Assembly (NCBI RefSeq): GCF_900188145.1
Contig: NZ_FZOJ01000023.1
Coordinates: 1 to 64,000, forward strand
DNA length: 64,000 bases
Reading direction: 5' to 3'
Source of the DNA: Anaerovirgula multivorans
Lineage (GTDB): Bacteria > Bacillota > Clostridia > Peptostreptococcales > Natronincolaceae
Shown: positions 8,372-17,114 of the stretch, one piece after another
Position numbering within the stretch: the first letter of the stretch is position 1
How the letters are laid out: the number at the start of each line of letters is the position of its first letter
Position numbers and translations under genes: made by a program
Notes under the pieces: model-generated
Database searches by the model: none
What the model was told of the DNA's origin: nothing
The model's input: the letters and a program-made list of their open reading frames with translations, nothing else

Positions 8372-9625
8372 TATTTTGAAAGCTGTACACCTTCCATCAA
8401 AGGAAAGCTCTATGGTTCCTTGATAATAATCAACAATTTTTCTAACATTGTATAGACCATAACCCCTGTGCTTTCCTTTTTTTGTAGAAAAACCTCTTTC
8501 AAAAATACGATGAATATCTTCTTGTTGAATTACTCCTCCTGTATTTTTCACTTCTATTACTTTGAGATTTTCTGCTGTTCCAAGTATTATAGTTATTCTA
8601 CGTGGATTGTGGCTACTGTTATTTTCAATTGCCTCAATAGCATTATCCAACAGATTCCCCAACAACTCAACAAGTTCATGTTTCTCTAATGGATATTCTG
8701 GTATTTCATTTTGAAATTCTACATCAAAAGAAATATCTCTTTCTTCTGCCAGAGACTTCTTACTATTAATGATTGCACTTATGATGGGGTCTTTTATATT
8801 CAGTAACTGATCAGTAGACTTGATTCCTTCGATCACCGCTTCTAAATACTGACCAATTTCTTTTTTTGCCTGTTGACTATTTTCAATTTGTGCTAGACCA
8901 TAAAGAGCATTGAGATGATTTTTAAAATCATGCTGTTTTTGCCTTATTTCATGTACCATATTTGTTAGAAACAGCATGTATTTTTCATGGATATGTATGA
9001 TTTCTTGCTGCTCTTTGATATGTATTGACTGATATAAAAAAAATATATTTAATCCTTCCCAAATGACAATTGCTACTAACAGATAGGCTATATGTTGCCA
9101 TACAAAATCTTTATCCATTTCCCACAAGTACATGAGTAACAGAACGATTCCGACAATATTTACAATAATTGTTATCATATGATTTCGGTATTTTAAATAA
9201 TATTTCCTTATTCTATCAAATTTAATAAATTTATGTATAACAATACATACTATAAGAGTGGTTATATTGATGATAAATCCATTAAGCAATGAGTAGCTCA
9301 TAGACTTCATTAAATATGCTAAAATGGAAGTAAAAAGAAATTGAATACTAGCAACTATGATAATCACAGTTAAAAACTGTAAAATTCCTTCTTTGATAGA
9401 TATTTGAAATAGAAATATAACCATGGCACACAATACTAATAGGTTGATGATGAATCCAATGTCAACACTATATACATTCAATACTGCTGCTATTCCTGCT
9501 ATACCAGCAATAGCTAGACACCATCTTATTTTATGGACATTTAGCTCACTATTTAATTTACTCCATACCAACAATATCGCTAGAATCTCTAATGCTGAAA
9601 GGATAAATATTTCGTACCATTCCAT
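8363..9625 (-). CDS. agrC: AgrC-type sensor histidine kinase
   Basis: This 420-residue HPK10 kinase has six or seven N-terminal transmembrane helices (~5-200) and a cytoplasmic part with the H box QKQHDFKNHLNAL (His ~235), the N box ELLGNLLDNAIEAIE and the G box GYGLYNVRKIV. It should sense the AgrD-derived peptide and phosphorylate AgrA. It starts 24 bp after agrA with GAGGAGG before the ATG, so agrA-agrC form an operon convergent with agrB-agrD. This differs from the staphylococcal agrBDCA order. Confidence 0.9.
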   Translation of the reverse strand: MEWYEIFILSALEILAILLVWSKLNSELNVHKIRWCLAIAGIAGIAAVLNVYSVDIGFIINLLVLCAMVIFLFQISIKEGILQFLTVIIIVASIQFLFTSILAYLMKSMSYSLLNGFIINITTLIVCIVIHKFIKFDRIRKYYLKYRNHMITIIVNIVGIVLLLMYLWEMDKDFVWQHIAYLLVAIVIWEGLNIFFLYQSIHIKEQQEIIHIHEKYMLFLTNMVHEIRQKQHDFKNHLNALYGLAQIENSQQAKKEIGQYLEAVIEGIKSTDQLLNIKDPIISAIINSKKSLAEERDISFDVEFQNEIPEYPLEKHELVELLGNLLDNAIEAIENNSSHNPRRITIILGTAENLKVIEVKNTGGVIQQEDIHRIFERGFSTKKGKHRGYGLYNVRKIVDYYQGTIELSFDGRCTAFKILL

Positions 9626-9649
9626 AGAATTCCTCCTCCATTCTACATT

Positions 9650-10369
9650 CTAACAAGAAATTTTCTTTGAAAATTCTCTTTTATACTTGTCACTTATATA
9701 AGCAAGTGAAGTATAGTCTTTAAAATGCACTATCCAGGAGTTCTTTTCATTCTTTTCTATTAGATGGACATTTTCAAGATTAATTATATAGGATTTATGG
9801 GTTTGCATAAAATGAGGAGCTTCTATTTTTTCCAATGCTTTTTTCATTGACATATTAGGAATAGTATATTGACTATTTTTTGTATAAACTATACAATTTC
9901 TTCCTTGGGATTCGATAAATAAAATGTCTTTAAGAGCAATCTTTAAGATGCAGTTTTTAATCTCAAATCCCACTACCTTCTCTTTGTTAGTATCTTTGGT
10001 GATTCCTCTTATCAATCTATCTGAGATTTCTACTACATCTTCCTTCTTATATGGCTTTTCAATAAAATCATAACAGTGGTATTGCTTAAAGGCTTCAAGC
10101 TGATAATAGACATGGGTAGTAATGAACACCATATAGGTTAATTCATATTGAGGGATAGCACGAATCTTCTCCGCAATCTTCAAGCCTGTTGTGTCAGGTA
10201 GTTCTATATCTAGAAAGAATAGTCCGATTACTTCTTCCTTTAGTATTTTTATCGCTTCTTCTCCAGTATCAGCTTCATATATTCTTACATCGTTATTTAC
10301 ATTCTTGAGCAGCCTAACTAGATTTTTTCTTTCCACTTGATTGTCTTCGACCACAAGAATATTTAACAT
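9650..10369 (-). CDS. agrA: AgrA-type LytTR response regulator
   Basis: The 239-residue regulator has a receiver domain (residues 1-125; acidic pair ED at 8-9, Asp54 in LDIELPDT, Lys in EKPYKKED) and a C-terminal LytTR DNA-binding domain (~140-239, with MQTHKSYIINLENV). It is the only complete response regulator here and the natural candidate to bind the GTAAYGAAA repeats at 7520-7596 and 12125-12200. GGAG stands before the ATG. Its first 160 codons and leader are duplicated at 86-745. Confidence 0.9.
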   Translation of the reverse strand: MLNILVVEDNQVERKNLVRLLKNVNNDVRIYEADTGEEAIKILKEEVIGLFFLDIELPDTTGLKIAEKIRAIPQYELTYMVFITTHVYYQLEAFKQYHCYDFIEKPYKKEDVVEISDRLIRGITKDTNKEKVVGFEIKNCILKIALKDILFIESQGRNCIVYTKNSQYTIPNMSMKKALEKIEAPHFMQTHKSYIINLENVHLIEKNEKNSWIVHFKDYTSLAYISDKYKREFSKKISC

Positions 10370-10527
10370 TGTAATTCTCCTATATTTGATAAATTTTTAT
10401 GTCTATTTACATTTCTAATAGACCTTAACAAAACATTATCATAATATAGGGGTAATTCGTATAGAAAATCGATAAATGATTAAATTTATCGGCCAACTGT
10501 TGTAGCGATGCCTGCTAAAATTATAAA

Positions 10528-10560
10528 AGAGAGCATATCATGATTTTTCATATGCTCTCT
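10528..10560. terminator. Hairpin between agrA and the upstream lipoprotein gene
   Basis: AGAGAGCATAT pairs with ATATGCTCTCT. The minus-strand reading ends in CTCTCTTTTATAATTTT, fitting termination of the 10838-11839 gene before agrA. Confidence 0.6.
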
Positions 10561-10591
10561 CTGTTTAATCTTTTTAAAGACTATTGCAGAT

Positions 10592-10766
10592 AAAATGAAA
10601 CTTAATTCATAAGTAGACAACCGAAAGTTTGGTTTCTAACTTTCGTATTGTTCACTTAGTTTGTTTATCTATAAGCAGATAACCAAAATCTTTGATTTTG
10701 TGTTAGTCGCTTAGTTTGTTTATCTAGAAGAATCGGGAATCTTAGCAATACACCGAAGGATAAATT
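10592..10766. repeat. 175-bp dispersed repeat, copy A
   Basis: This block recurs nearly unchanged at 51155-51328. It contains two similar units, each with a small hairpin (for example AACCAAAATC TTT GATTTTGTGTT) and the phrase CGCTTAGTTTGTTTATCT, then TTAGCAATACACCGAAGGAT. Shorter relatives are at 29504-29553, 49296-49344, 51869-51920 and 51991-52041. It is intergenic and non-coding, and the gap 10370-10837 holds nothing else. Confidence 0.85.
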
Positions 10767-10837
10767 AAATTTCTAGTCAGCGTAGGACGACTCTCAAATT
10801 CAATTTGTCGCTGAAATTTTCAAAGCACAGGATACTT

Positions 10838-11839
10838 CTAATCTTTTGTTGTAGAATCGGTGATTATAAACTTTTGAGAAAAAAGAGTAACAGTATTTCT
10901 ACCCTCTTTCCAAGCTAAATGTAATGATTCAGAATCATATTCTTGTTGAGGGTTTGGTATAGCAACAAAATAGAAGGGTTTATCTGGTGTAATATTTATG
11001 TTGGAAAGTGTCACCTGGACTACAGTTTCTGCATAAGGAGCTAGCGATAAAATATGATCAGAACTATATGCATTTGTTATCACTTCACCTTCTGAGATTA
11101 CACCAATCCAGTAATCTGTCTCAAATGGAGAGGAATTGTAAAGGTAAAGATTGTAAGTAGATAGTGAATCTTGGCATACTTCGTTATTCTGTCGTATTTC
11201 AAACGGTGGCTGCATTTGTGCAGGAAAAGCAACGAACTCGATAGAGCGATTAATAGATGCCAATAATGCTGTACTATCAGCAATTGAAACCTTTAATTGA
11301 GGCTGATTAATATTTGAACTTGGATCCCCTTCTGATTTATAAATCGTAAAGCGTATATCCTCCTCAGAGGTTAAAAATTTTCGTGGTGATTCGTAAATTT
11401 TTTCAATGATAAACATACCAAAGTGATGTCCAGTGTTCACTCTGGAAAAATCAATATGCGTGGAAGCTTCACCGCTTTCTGCCGAAAGTAAAAGCGCCTT
11501 TGATTCCACATCATCTTCCGATAGATCATACTGTAATCCATCTATGAGTAACATGAGCTTATAACCTACAACTTCTGTATCAGTGTCCTTAATCACTAAT
11601 CTATACTCTTCACTGCTGTCGTATATAATATCTTTTGAAGGTACAAGCTCCCCCCGATGATTCAACATCTCGAGTTCGAAAGTACTATCATTATAAATAG
11701 TATCATTTATTGTTTCTAGCTTAGTTTTTTGATTGTAAGGCAAAGGAATATGATTTTGACATCCACTTATGAAAAATATTATAATAAAGCCCAATGTAAG
11801 TTTTAGAATGTACCTTTTCTTTTTAGAGGAATAAAGCAT
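10838..11839 (-). CDS. Secreted lipoprotein of unknown function
   Basis: This is a 333-residue protein with a lipoprotein signal (MLYSSKKKRYILK, hydrophobic core, lipobox FISGC). The start at 11839 is chosen because AAAGGAG lies 8 nt upstream; a longer frame from 11896 has no ribosome binding site. The mature part is beta-rich and acidic and I do not recognise a domain. It lies ~130 bp downstream of micropeptide copy 2 and its promoter, so its expression is plausibly quorum controlled. A terminator hairpin follows. Confidence 0.7.
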   Translation of the reverse strand: MLYSSKKKRYILKLTLGFIIIFFISGCQNHIPLPYNQKTKLETINDTIYNDSTFELEMLNHRGELVPSKDIIYDSSEEYRLVIKDTDTEVVGYKLMLLIDGLQYDLSEDDVESKALLLSAESGEASTHIDFSRVNTGHHFGMFIIEKIYESPRKFLTSEEDIRFTIYKSEGDPSSNINQPQLKVSIADSTALLASINRSIEFVAFPAQMQPPFEIRQNNEVCQDSLSTYNLYLYNSSPFETDYWIGVISEGEVITNAYSSDHILSLAPYAETVVQVTLSNINITPDKPFYFVAIPNPQQEYDSESLHLAWKEGRNTVTLFSQKFIITDSTTKD

Positions 11840-11972
11840 ATATAGAACTCCTTTCTCTCGATAGACTATATTTGTTACTTTACATACGTTCAACACAAGT
11901 GGAATTTACATTCAAAGCTGCAATCATCTGTTTAAGCTTTCCAAGGACTGTTGCAAATATTTTTTTCAGTCG

Positions 11973-12008
11973 TCACTTTTTGGGAGAATCTCGAGGAATC
12001 TTGTCCAT
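11973..12008 (-). CDS. 11-residue micropeptide MDKIPRDSPKK, copy 2
   Basis: ATG at 12008-12006 follows AGAAGGTAAGATATT and is preceded by an in-frame TAA. The codons GAC, AAG, CCC and AAG, and the stop TGA, replace GAT, AAA, CCG, AAA and TAG of copy 1, leaving the peptide unchanged. The lipoprotein start lies 134 bp downstream on the same strand. The function is unknown. Confidence 0.55.
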   Translation of the reverse strand: MDKIPRDSPKK

Positions 12009-12090
12009 AATATCTTACCTTCTTTTCCTACCAATTGAAACCTTTTGCCTCGTCAATTAGAAAGTTTAGCTTGTACTTAAGTACACTTTC

Positions 12091-12118
12091 AATATATCAT
12101 GATTTTTTGACTTTTCAA
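12091..12118 (-). promoter_or_regulatory. Minus-strand promoter of agr-linked module 2
   Basis: TTGAAA, 16 bp, TATATT on the minus strand, identical to module 1, with palindrome GTACTTAAGTAC at the expected start site. It would drive micropeptide copy 2 and the lipoprotein at 10838-11839. Confidence 0.65.
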
Positions 12119-12124
12119 TAGGAT

Positions 12125-12200
12125 TGTAATGAAACAGGGGTAAAAGGTAATAAAAAAGGGGTAAAACTTTTTCATTACTTTTTACCCCCTTTTCGTTACA
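12125..12200. promoter_or_regulatory. Bipartite LytTR-type operator, module 2
   Basis: The arms 12125-12155 and 12170-12200 match at 26 of 31 positions as an inverted repeat, with the same internal 21-bp-period repeats (GTAATGAAA and GTAATAAAA) as module 1. On its plus side lies a dead agrB, so only the minus-strand side still serves an intact gene. Confidence 0.6.
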
Positions 12201-12273
12201 TTGGAGTTGTGTATTATTTCAAATTATACATTCTGCTATGCTTCACCTTAAAATAGTTGCAAACCTATTGAAA

Positions 12274-12365
12274 ATCTATAGTTTTATTGACATTTCCAGC
12301 TACAAGATTTATAAAAAAAACTTTTGCCTTCTGGTAATATCCACCAAATAAAATATTTTACAATC
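12274..12365 (+). pseudogene. Decayed agrB 5' end
   Basis: The plus strand aligns with the first ~30 codons of the intact agrB: the lead ATTGAAA is followed by ATC where agrB has its ATG, then TATAGTTTTATTGACATT and AGATTTATAAA corresponding to HSLIDI and KIYKE. The start codon is lost and the similarity fades after about 90 bp. Together with module 2 it shows that a second agr locus once stood here. Confidence 0.7.
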
Positions 12366-12375
12366 TGCTTCAAAC

Positions 12376-12443
12376 AAAAAAGAGTATCCTTTTAATAAAA
12401 TGTCCTTTGACATAGGCTCCATTTTATAAGGACTACTCTTTTT
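12376..12443. terminator. Terminator of the purine operon
   Basis: A long imperfect hairpin: AAAAAAGAGTATCCTTTTA..AAATG pairs with CATTT..ATAAGGACTACTCTTTTTT. T-runs on both strands allow bidirectional stopping. It lies 35 bp past the purD stop. Confidence 0.8.
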
Positions 12444-12477
12444 TTCTAACTTAGTGTATTCTCAAATGTAATATCGA

Positions 12478-13731
12478 CTATCTCACTGCTATATCTCTAC
12501 GATAGGTTTTTCCTTCAAAATTTATTTTTTCTACATTTTCATAGGCTTGTTTTCTTGCGGTTTCTATATCTTCTGCCCAAGCGGTGACACCCAGCACTCT
12601 ACCACCATTTGTGACTAGTTTACCATTTTTCATAGCAGTGCCCGCATGAAAAACTACGGTATTGTCTCCAATATTCTCTAGCCCAGAAATTTCTTTTCCT
12701 TTTTCATAATCTCCAGGATAACCACCAGATGCCAGTACGACACATACTACACCTTTTTTATTCCATTGAATGTCTATGTTAGAAAGCTTCTGCTGTAGCA
12801 TAGCATTAAATATTTCCATCAAATCTGTTTCTAGTCTTGGCAACACCACTTGGGTTTCAGGATCTCCAAACCTTACATTGTACTCTAGTACCTTTGGACC
12901 TTCTTTTGTAATCATTAGTCCGATAAATAATATTCCCTTAAAATCCATATTTTCTTCCTGGATACCCTTTAGAGTTGGTTGCAAGATATTTTTTTCTACA
13001 ATCTTTGCAATCTCTTCTGTATAAACGTAGTTAGGAGAATAGGTTCCCATTCCTCCGGTGTTAGGCCCTTGATCTCCGTCATAGATTCTCTTATGATCTT
13101 GGCTGCTTACCATGGGTACGATGGTTTTGCCATCTACAAAACATAGAATGGAGGTTTCTATCCCCTCTAAAAACTCTTCAATCACTACTTTGTCCCCCGC
13201 TGTTCCAAAAACCCTGTTTAGTAAAATATCCACCAGTGCTTTTTCTGCCTCTTCTTGATTTTCACAGATCAAAACCCCTTTTCCAGCTGCCAAGCCATCG
13301 GCTTTAATGACTACTGGGAAGCTGTATTTCTGGAGTGTTTTCACTGCTTCATCATAGGAATTTACTTCATTATATGCTGCCGCAGGGATGTTGTATTTCT
13401 TCATGAAGTCCTTAGCAAAGGCCTTGCTTCCCTCTAATTGAGCGGCTGCCTTAGCAGGACCAATGATGTTTAACCCTGATTTTTGAAAGGCATCTACAAT
13501 TCCTGACACTAAAGGAACCTCCGGACCGACGATCGTCATATCTATAGACATTTCCCGGGAAAAATCTACAAGCTTTTCTATATCCTCTGAGGAAACATCA
13601 ATATTTTTTGATATTTCTCCTATTCCTGGATTACCAGGAGCACAGTAGATCTCACTTACTTGTGGGCTTTGGCTTAGTTTCCACACAATTGTATGCTCTC
13701 GACCGCCATTACCGACTACTAATATCTTCAT
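12478..13731 (-). CDS. purD: Phosphoribosylamine-glycine ligase
   Basis: This 417-residue ATP-grasp ligase joins glycine to phosphoribosylamine, step 2 of IMP synthesis. The N-terminal MKILVVGNGGREHTIVWKL is the family signature, the ATP-grasp region includes VVIKADGLAAGKGV, and QVVLPRLETDL lies near the metal site (RFGDPETQ). I use the ATG at 13731 with GAGGGGTG upstream; a longer frame begins at 13803 without a binding site. It is the last gene of the pur operon, 82 bp after purH. Its last codons are duplicated at 2131-2192. Confidence 0.97.
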   Translation of the reverse strand: MKILVVGNGGREHTIVWKLSQSPQVSEIYCAPGNPGIGEISKNIDVSSEDIEKLVDFSREMSIDMTIVGPEVPLVSGIVDAFQKSGLNIIGPAKAAAQLEGSKAFAKDFMKKYNIPAAAYNEVNSYDEAVKTLQKYSFPVVIKADGLAAGKGVLICENQEEAEKALVDILLNRVFGTAGDKVVIEEFLEGIETSILCFVDGKTIVPMVSSQDHKRIYDGDQGPNTGGMGTYSPNYVYTEEIAKIVEKNILQPTLKGIQEENMDFKGILFIGLMITKEGPKVLEYNVRFGDPETQVVLPRLETDLMEIFNAMLQQKLSNIDIQWNKKGVVCVVLASGGYPGDYEKGKEISGLENIGDNTVVFHAGTAMKNGKLVTNGGRVLGVTAWAEDIETARKQAYENVEKINFEGKTYRRDIAVR

Positions 13732-13813
13732 TGTTTCACCCCTCGTTAACCAACTTTGTTGGTAGAATATAAAGCCATGAAATGTTATAGTAGAATTTAA
13801 CAAAGCCTTTTTC

Positions 13814-15343
13814 TTAGTGTTTAAAATGCCTCATGCCTGTAAAGACCATAGCAATTCCCGTCTCATTACATGCTTCAATGGAAGCTTCATCATTCATAGA
13901 ACCACCCGGTTGAATAATGGCTCTGATTCCTGCCTTTGCTGCTTCTTCAACACAATCACTAAAAGGGAAGAAAGCATCAGAGGCCAACACGCTGCCCTCT
14001 AAATTATGCTCACCGTTTCTTATAGCATTCTGCAATGCCCAGATTCTACTGGTTTGTCCAGGACCTACTGCGAGAGTTTGTTTGTTTTTTACTAAGACGA
14101 TAGCATTAGACTTCACATGTTTAACAATCTTAAAGGCAAAAAGTAAATCTTCCATATCTTCCTCTGTTGGCTTTGCAGTTGTCACTACTTCTGTTTTATC
14201 TAGCAGGCCACTATTAACATCTTGAATTAGTAACCCACCAGCCACCTTTTTCATATCTAAAGCCTTAGCATTCTTCATTTTGATATCTGCTAGTTTAATG
14301 AGTCTAAGATTTTTCTTTCCAGCAAATATTGATAAAGCTTCTTCTGTAAAGTCTGGTGCAATAACGACTTCTAAAAACACATTCTTCATTTTTTCTGCTG
14401 TTCTGCCGTCGATAATCTCATTGGCTGCGATGATTCCGCCAAAGATTGAAATGGGATCTGCCTCAAACGCTTTGTTATAAGCCTCATAAATATTTGCTGC
14501 AGATGCTACTCCACAGGGGTTTGTGTGTTTAACAGCTACTACTGTGGGCTCTTCAAATTCCTTTAATAGTTCTAATGCACCGTTGGTATCGTTAATGTTA
14601 TTAAAAGATAACTCTTTCCCCTGTAACTGAATGCCTTCTACTAAGGTGCCTAGCTGCTTGCCTATCTCCTTATAAAAAACAGCTTTTTGATGAGGATTTT
14701 CGCCATAACGTAAGTCTTGAATTTTTTCATAGGTAACGGTAATCACATTTTCAAAGGAGTCTTTATCTTTACCAAGATAAGAAGCAATCAATGCATCATA
14801 ATGACTGGTATGCTGAAATACTTTAAGTGCTAAATCATATCTAGTTTCAAAGGTTGTGTCTCCCTTTTCTTGGATTTCCTCTAGCACACTTTCATAATCC
14901 TTCGGATCTGTCACTACAGTTACAAACTTATGATTTTTTGCAGCAGACCTAAGCATAGTAGGACCACCAATATCTATGTTTTCAATAGCATCCTCCATTG
15001 TAACGCCTTCTTTTAATATGGTTTCCTTGAAGGGATATAGATTGATAATAACTAAATCAATAAGTGTAATCTTTAATTCCTCTAAAGTCTTTTGATGAGC
15101 TTGATTGTCTCTTATAGCCAATATGCCTCCATGTACCACTGGGTGCAGTGTTTTTACTCTGCCATCCAAACACTCTGGAAAACCAGTTACCTCTGAAACA
15201 TCTATTGCATTCACTCCAGATTCTTTCAATAGTTTAGCAGTTCCACCGGTTGATAAGATTTCTATTTCCAGCTTTGCTAGTTCCTTAGCAAAATCTACAA
15301 TACCACTTTTATCTGACACACTAATCAGTGCTCTTTTTATCAC
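13814..15343 (-). CDS. purH: Bifunctional AICAR transformylase / IMP cyclohydrolase
   Basis: This 509-residue enzyme makes the last two steps to IMP. The N-terminal cyclohydrolase (MGS-like) domain begins [19 protein letters not shown] and contains STGGTAKLL; the C-terminal transformylase carries KHTNPCGVA and the end motif TGMRHFKH. The length is normal for the family. It lies 114 bp after purN, a gap that includes two small hairpins. Confidence 0.97.
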   Translation of the reverse strand: MIKRALISVSDKSGIVDFAKELAKLEIEILSTGGTAKLLKESGVNAIDVSEVTGFPECLDGRVKTLHPVVHGGILAIRDNQAHQKTLEELKITLIDLVIINLYPFKETILKEGVTMEDAIENIDIGGPTMLRSAAKNHKFVTVVTDPKDYESVLEEIQEKGDTTFETRYDLALKVFQHTSHYDALIASYLGKDKDSFENVITVTYEKIQDLRYGENPHQKAVFYKEIGKQLGTLVEGIQLQGKELSFNNINDTNGALELLKEFEEPTVVAVKHTNPCGVASAANIYEAYNKAFEADPISIFGGIIAANEIIDGRTAEKMKNVFLEVVIAPDFTEEALSIFAGKKNLRLIKLADIKMKNAKALDMKKVAGGLLIQDVNSGLLDKTEVVTTAKPTEEDMEDLLFAFKIVKHVKSNAIVLVKNKQTLAVGPGQTSRIWALQNAIRNGEHNLEGSVLASDAFFPFSDCVEEAAKAGIRAIIQPGGSMNDEASIEACNETGIAMVFTGMRHFKH

Positions 15344-15457
15344 TTAATCACCCCATCTTTAATTATTTTTCGGAACGACGAGGACGTCGTCATACTTTGT
15401 GAGAATTGTCACCCTACGGGTAGCCAAATAATATGACAAATGAAATGTCCACGTGAC
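15344..15457. other. purN-purH gap with small hairpins
   Basis: ACGACGAGGACGTCGT (near 15374) and ACCCTACGGGT (near 15411) are small perfect hairpins without a T-run. They may be mRNA-stability elements or a degenerate repeat. No gene was seen. Confidence 0.4.
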
Positions 15458-16087
15458 TTATTCTCTGTTGATCTTTACTCGATTCCCTACAACCTCCAAC
15501 CTTCCTTCCGCAAACAGCTTTACTGCCTGAGGAAGAAGTCTATGCTCCACCTGCAATACCTTTTGCTGTAAACCCTTAGTATCATCTTCAAAATCCACTA
15601 CTACTGCTTCCTGAAGAATAATCGGTCCTCCATCTGTCACTTCGTTAACAAAATGCACTGTTGCACCAGTGACTTTTACACCTCTCTCCAATGCTGCTTC
15701 ATGAACCTTTTCTCCATAGTACCCGTCCCCACAAAAGCTAGGTATAAGGGATGGATGGATGTTGATGATTCTATTTCTATATTTCTGTATAATCATATCT
15801 GGTACGATAGCTAGATATCCTGCTAATACAATCAAATCTATATTGTTTTTCTCTAGTGCCTCCAATAGTGCAGCGTCCCTTTTTTCTCGAAATCCATAGG
15901 TGCTTTTTTCTAACACAATGGTTTTTATTCCATGGGCTTTTGCTCTTGCTATTCCAAGAACGTCTTTTTTATTGGATATTACTAAGGCAATTTCTCCCTC
16001 TATATAGCCTGCTTCAACAGCATCGATTAAAGCTTGTAAATTGGTGCCTCCACCGGATATGAGAACAGCAATTTTTATTCCTGCCAT
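15458..16087 (-). CDS. purN: Phosphoribosylglycinamide formyltransferase
   Basis: This 209-residue enzyme transfers the formyl group of 10-formyl-THF to GAR, step 3. It has the N-terminal [17 protein letters not shown], the catalytic region [10 protein letters not shown] with the Asn-His pair, and [10 protein letters not shown] with the catalytic Asp. The start overlaps the end of purM by 13 bp, which indicates coupling. Confidence 0.96.
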   Translation of the reverse strand: MAGIKIAVLISGGGTNLQALIDAVEAGYIEGEIALVISNKKDVLGIARAKAHGIKTIVLEKSTYGFREKRDAALLEALEKNNIDLIVLAGYLAIVPDMIIQKYRNRIINIHPSLIPSFCGDGYYGEKVHEAALERGVKVTGATVHFVNEVTDGGPIILQEAVVVDFEDDTKGLQQKVLQVEHRLLPQAVKLFAEGRLEVVGNRVKINRE

Positions 16088-17112
16088 AATACCACCTGTT
16101 TTTTCCCATTTTGGATTTTACCAATTTTATAGGACTTTTCTCCTGATGCCTTCAGGATATTCATGACACTTTCTGCATCTTCCTCAGATACAATCAACAT
16201 CATACCAATACCCATATTGAAAGTTTTGAACATTTCCTCTTCTTCAATGCCTCCCAGGCTTTGTATTAATTTAAATATTTCAGGTACATCCCAACTCCCT
16301 AGCTGTATCGAAGCATCTACTCCTTCTGGAAGTATCCGAGGCACATTTTCATAAAATCCACCGCCAGTAATATGAGCAATCCCCTTTACTGTTACAGATT
16401 TTATGACCTCCAAGACTGGCTTCACATAGATTTTTGTGGGAGTAATCAGTTCCTCTCCTATGGTTTTCTCCAACACTTGAAAACTAGCATCTAAAGAAAG
16501 CTTCCCTTGATCTAATAGTACTTTTCTAGCTAAAGAAAATCCATTACTATGAAGTCCACTGGAGGCAATGCCAATGACTGCGTCCCCTTCTTTGATGCTT
16601 TTACCGGTGATGACCTTTGACTTATCTACGATTCCTACTGCAAAGCCTGCAATATCATACTCGCCATCTTGATAAAATCCCGGCATCTCTGCTGTTTCTC
16701 CTCCAATTAAAGCACTGCCTGCCATCTGGCAACCATCAGCAACACCCTTTACAATATCTGCTACCTTTTCTGCCTTTAGCTTTCCAGTAGCAATATAATC
16801 CAAGAAAAATAGCGGTTTTGCCCCCTGACACAATATATCATTGACACACATAGCTACACAATCCTGTCCTATGGTATCATGCTTGTCTAATAAAAATGCC
16901 AGCTTTAGCTTTGTTCCAACGCCATCAGTACCAGAAACAAGAATAGGTTCCTGGATTCCCTTTAAATCTAAGGCAAACAGTCCTCCAAATCCACCAAGAT
17001 CCTCAAGCACATGTTGATTGAAGGTGCCCTTTACATGCTTCTTCATTAACTCTACTGCCCTTTGACCCTCTTCTACATCTACACCAGCTTTTTTATATGT
17101 CATATTCTCCAA
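16075..17112 (-). CDS. purM: Phosphoribosylformylglycinamidine cyclo-ligase
   Basis: This 345-residue AIR synthetase performs step 5. [39 protein letters not shown] and [15 protein letters not shown] are family motifs for the ATP and FGAM sites. The start is a TTG at 17112 with AGGAGGTG 7 nt upstream; an ATG three codons in has poorer spacing. It lies 2 bp after purF and overlaps purN. Confidence 0.96.
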   Translation of the reverse strand: MENMTYKKAGVDVEEGQRAVELMKKHVKGTFNQHVLEDLGGFGGLFALDLKGIQEPILVSGTDGVGTKLKLAFLLDKHDTIGQDCVAMCVNDILCQGAKPLFFLDYIATGKLKAEKVADIVKGVADGCQMAGSALIGGETAEMPGFYQDGEYDIAGFAVGIVDKSKVITGKSIKEGDAVIGIASSGLHSNGFSLARKVLLDQGKLSLDASFQVLEKTIGEELITPTKIYVKPVLEVIKSVTVKGIAHITGGGFYENVPRILPEGVDASIQLGSWDVPEIFKLIQSLGGIEEEEMFKTFNMGIGMMLIVSEEDAESVMNILKASGEKSYKIGKIQNGKKQVVLWQE

Positions 17113-17114
17113 GG

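Noticed and set aside
10592..10766. CRISPR-like repeat array
   Set aside because: Only two dissimilar units without regular spacers; the block is itself a dispersed repeat.
2131..12540. A functional integrative element between the purD tails
   Set aside because: No integrase or transfer gene lies between the repeats, and they have diverged; only an old island is supported.
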